A stretch of 7,434 nt of DNA from contig CAZTLA010000158.1 in NCBI GenBank assembly GCA_964614365.1, positions 1 to 7,434 of the forward strand. The letters are read 5' to 3'. A program made the translations under genes and the position numbers. The notes under the pieces were generated by a model that saw nothing but the letters and a program-made list of their open reading frames with translations, ran no database searches and had not been told where the DNA came from. The stretch comes from JACQWR01 sp964614365 (GTDB taxonomy: Bacteria > Desulfobacterota > Syntrophia > Syntrophales > JACQWR01). The stretch's first letter is position 1, and each line of letters opens with the position of its first letter. This document shows, in pieces, positions 7,242 to 7,434 of the stretch.

Positions 7242-7264
7242 TAATTGATGAAGTCGTAAAAACT
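7242..7264 (+). repeat. Half copy of the TCGTAAAAAGT palindrome
   Basis: These 23 bases match 7379-7401, the loop and right arm of the downstream palindrome, at 20 of 23 positions as a direct repeat. The left arm of the palindrome is missing here. The half copy also forms the outer left arm around the 7271-7353 hairpin: TCGTAAAAACT (7254-7264) is inverted, with one mismatch, at 7360-7370. Confidence 0.65.
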
Positions 7265-7270
7265 AAAAAT

Positions 7271-7353
7271 TTGCCACAAAGGCACCAAGACGCTAAGCCT
7301 AGCACATCGAAAATAAAGGATTTTTTCTTTGTGCCTTTGTGTCTTCGTGGCAA
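7271..7353. repeat. Long hairpin repeat with TTGCCAC / GTGGCAA ends
   Basis: The arms 7271-7297 and 7327-7353 are inverted copies, identical at 21 of 27 positions; two further positions are G-U in the minus-strand transcript. The outermost seven pairs, TTGCCAC with GTGGCAA, are perfect. The loop is 29 bases. From memory, near-identical sequences (GCCACAAAGGCAC... / ...GTGCCTTTGTGTCTTCGTGGC) recur in many environmental bacterial genomes as a dispersed repeat. On the minus strand the hairpin is followed by ATTTTTAGTTTTT, so it may also act as a weak terminator. It carries no coding sequence. Confidence 0.75.
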
Positions 7354-7402
7354 AAAAAGACTTTTTACGAATGAATCATAATTGATGCACTCGTAAAAAG
7401 TC
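7352..7402 (-). terminator. Palindrome followed by T7: likely intrinsic terminator for minus-strand transcription entering the window
   Basis: The arms 7359-7378 and 7383-7402 match as an inverted repeat at 18 of 20 positions, with a perfect outer 12 bases (GACTTTTTACGA / TCGTAAAAAGTC) and a TAAT loop. On the minus strand the stem is directly followed by seven T's (7358-7352). One of the two differences becomes a G-U pair in the minus-strand RNA but an A-C mismatch in the plus-strand RNA, so the minus-strand RNA folds slightly better. The stem base is A/T-rich, which is weaker than in classical terminators. It would stop transcription arriving from a gene to the right before it reached the coaBC promoter. 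It may equally be just a mobile palindromic repeat. Confidence 0.5.
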
Positions 7403-7410
7403 CCAAATCA

Positions 7411-7434
7411 CCCTTCGACAAGCTCAGGGCGAAC
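7411..7434. repeat. CCCTTCGACAAGCTCAGGG-type dispersed motif, at the window edge
   Basis: The last 24 bases contain CCCTTCGACAAGCTCAGGG followed by CGAAC. I recall this sequence as a common intergenic repeat half in many unrelated bacterial genomes, often facing an inverted partner some tens of bases away. The partner, if present, lies beyond the window. The motif has only a short CCCT/AGGG inverted end of its own. Confidence 0.5.

Noticed and set aside
7228..7245. TTGACA with a nearby TATAAT on the plus strand
   Set aside because: Only six bases separate the two hexamers, far from the 16-18 needed, and the TATAAT is part of the repeat copy.

Overview
The window comes from a Gram-negative bacterium of moderate GC content (roughly half, by eye). 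Two neighbouring genes encode proteins that look exported to the periplasm or outer membrane. The remaining genes are ordinary central-metabolism enzymes. Short dispersed inverted repeats, and the style of the LPP20-like and acyl-CoA synthetase proteins, remind me of Nitrospirota or Desulfobacterota genomes. That placement is a low-confidence impression and rests on no search.

Layout: five protein-coding genes on two converging blocks. Left block, plus strand: an LPP20-family envelope protein cut off by the left window edge (1-954), then a secreted transglutaminase-like protein (941-2200). The second gene starts at a TTG inside the end of the first, behind a strong ribosome binding site. Right block, minus strand, read from right to left: coaBC (7134-5944, coenzyme A synthesis), tkt (5920-3878, transketolase) and an ATP-dependent acyl-CoA synthetase of the medium-chain type (3800-2202). 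These three lie closely spaced behind one recognisable sigma-70-like promoter at 7187-7215 and probably form one operon. The two blocks meet tail to tail with a single base between stop codons.

The non-coding right end (7153-7434) holds the coaBC promoter and a composite of dispersed-type repeats. These are a long hairpin (7271-7353), a near-perfect 44-bp palindrome (7359-7402) with a T7 tract after it on the minus strand, a half copy of that palindrome (7242-7264), and a CCCTTCGACAAGCTCAGGG motif at the edge. On the minus strand the first two look like tandem intrinsic terminators that would shield the coaBC promoter from upstream transcription.

Functionally, coaBC makes the CoA precursor 4'-phosphopantetheine and the acyl-CoA synthetase consumes CoA. 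Transketolase links to them only through general carbon metabolism. The left block is a possible envelope module of unknown role. I see no CRISPR, prophage, transposase, toxin-antitoxin or defence system. The most unusual feature is a tandem-heptamer inverted repeat (960-1055) lying inside, and translated as part of, the signal-peptide region of the transglutaminase gene.
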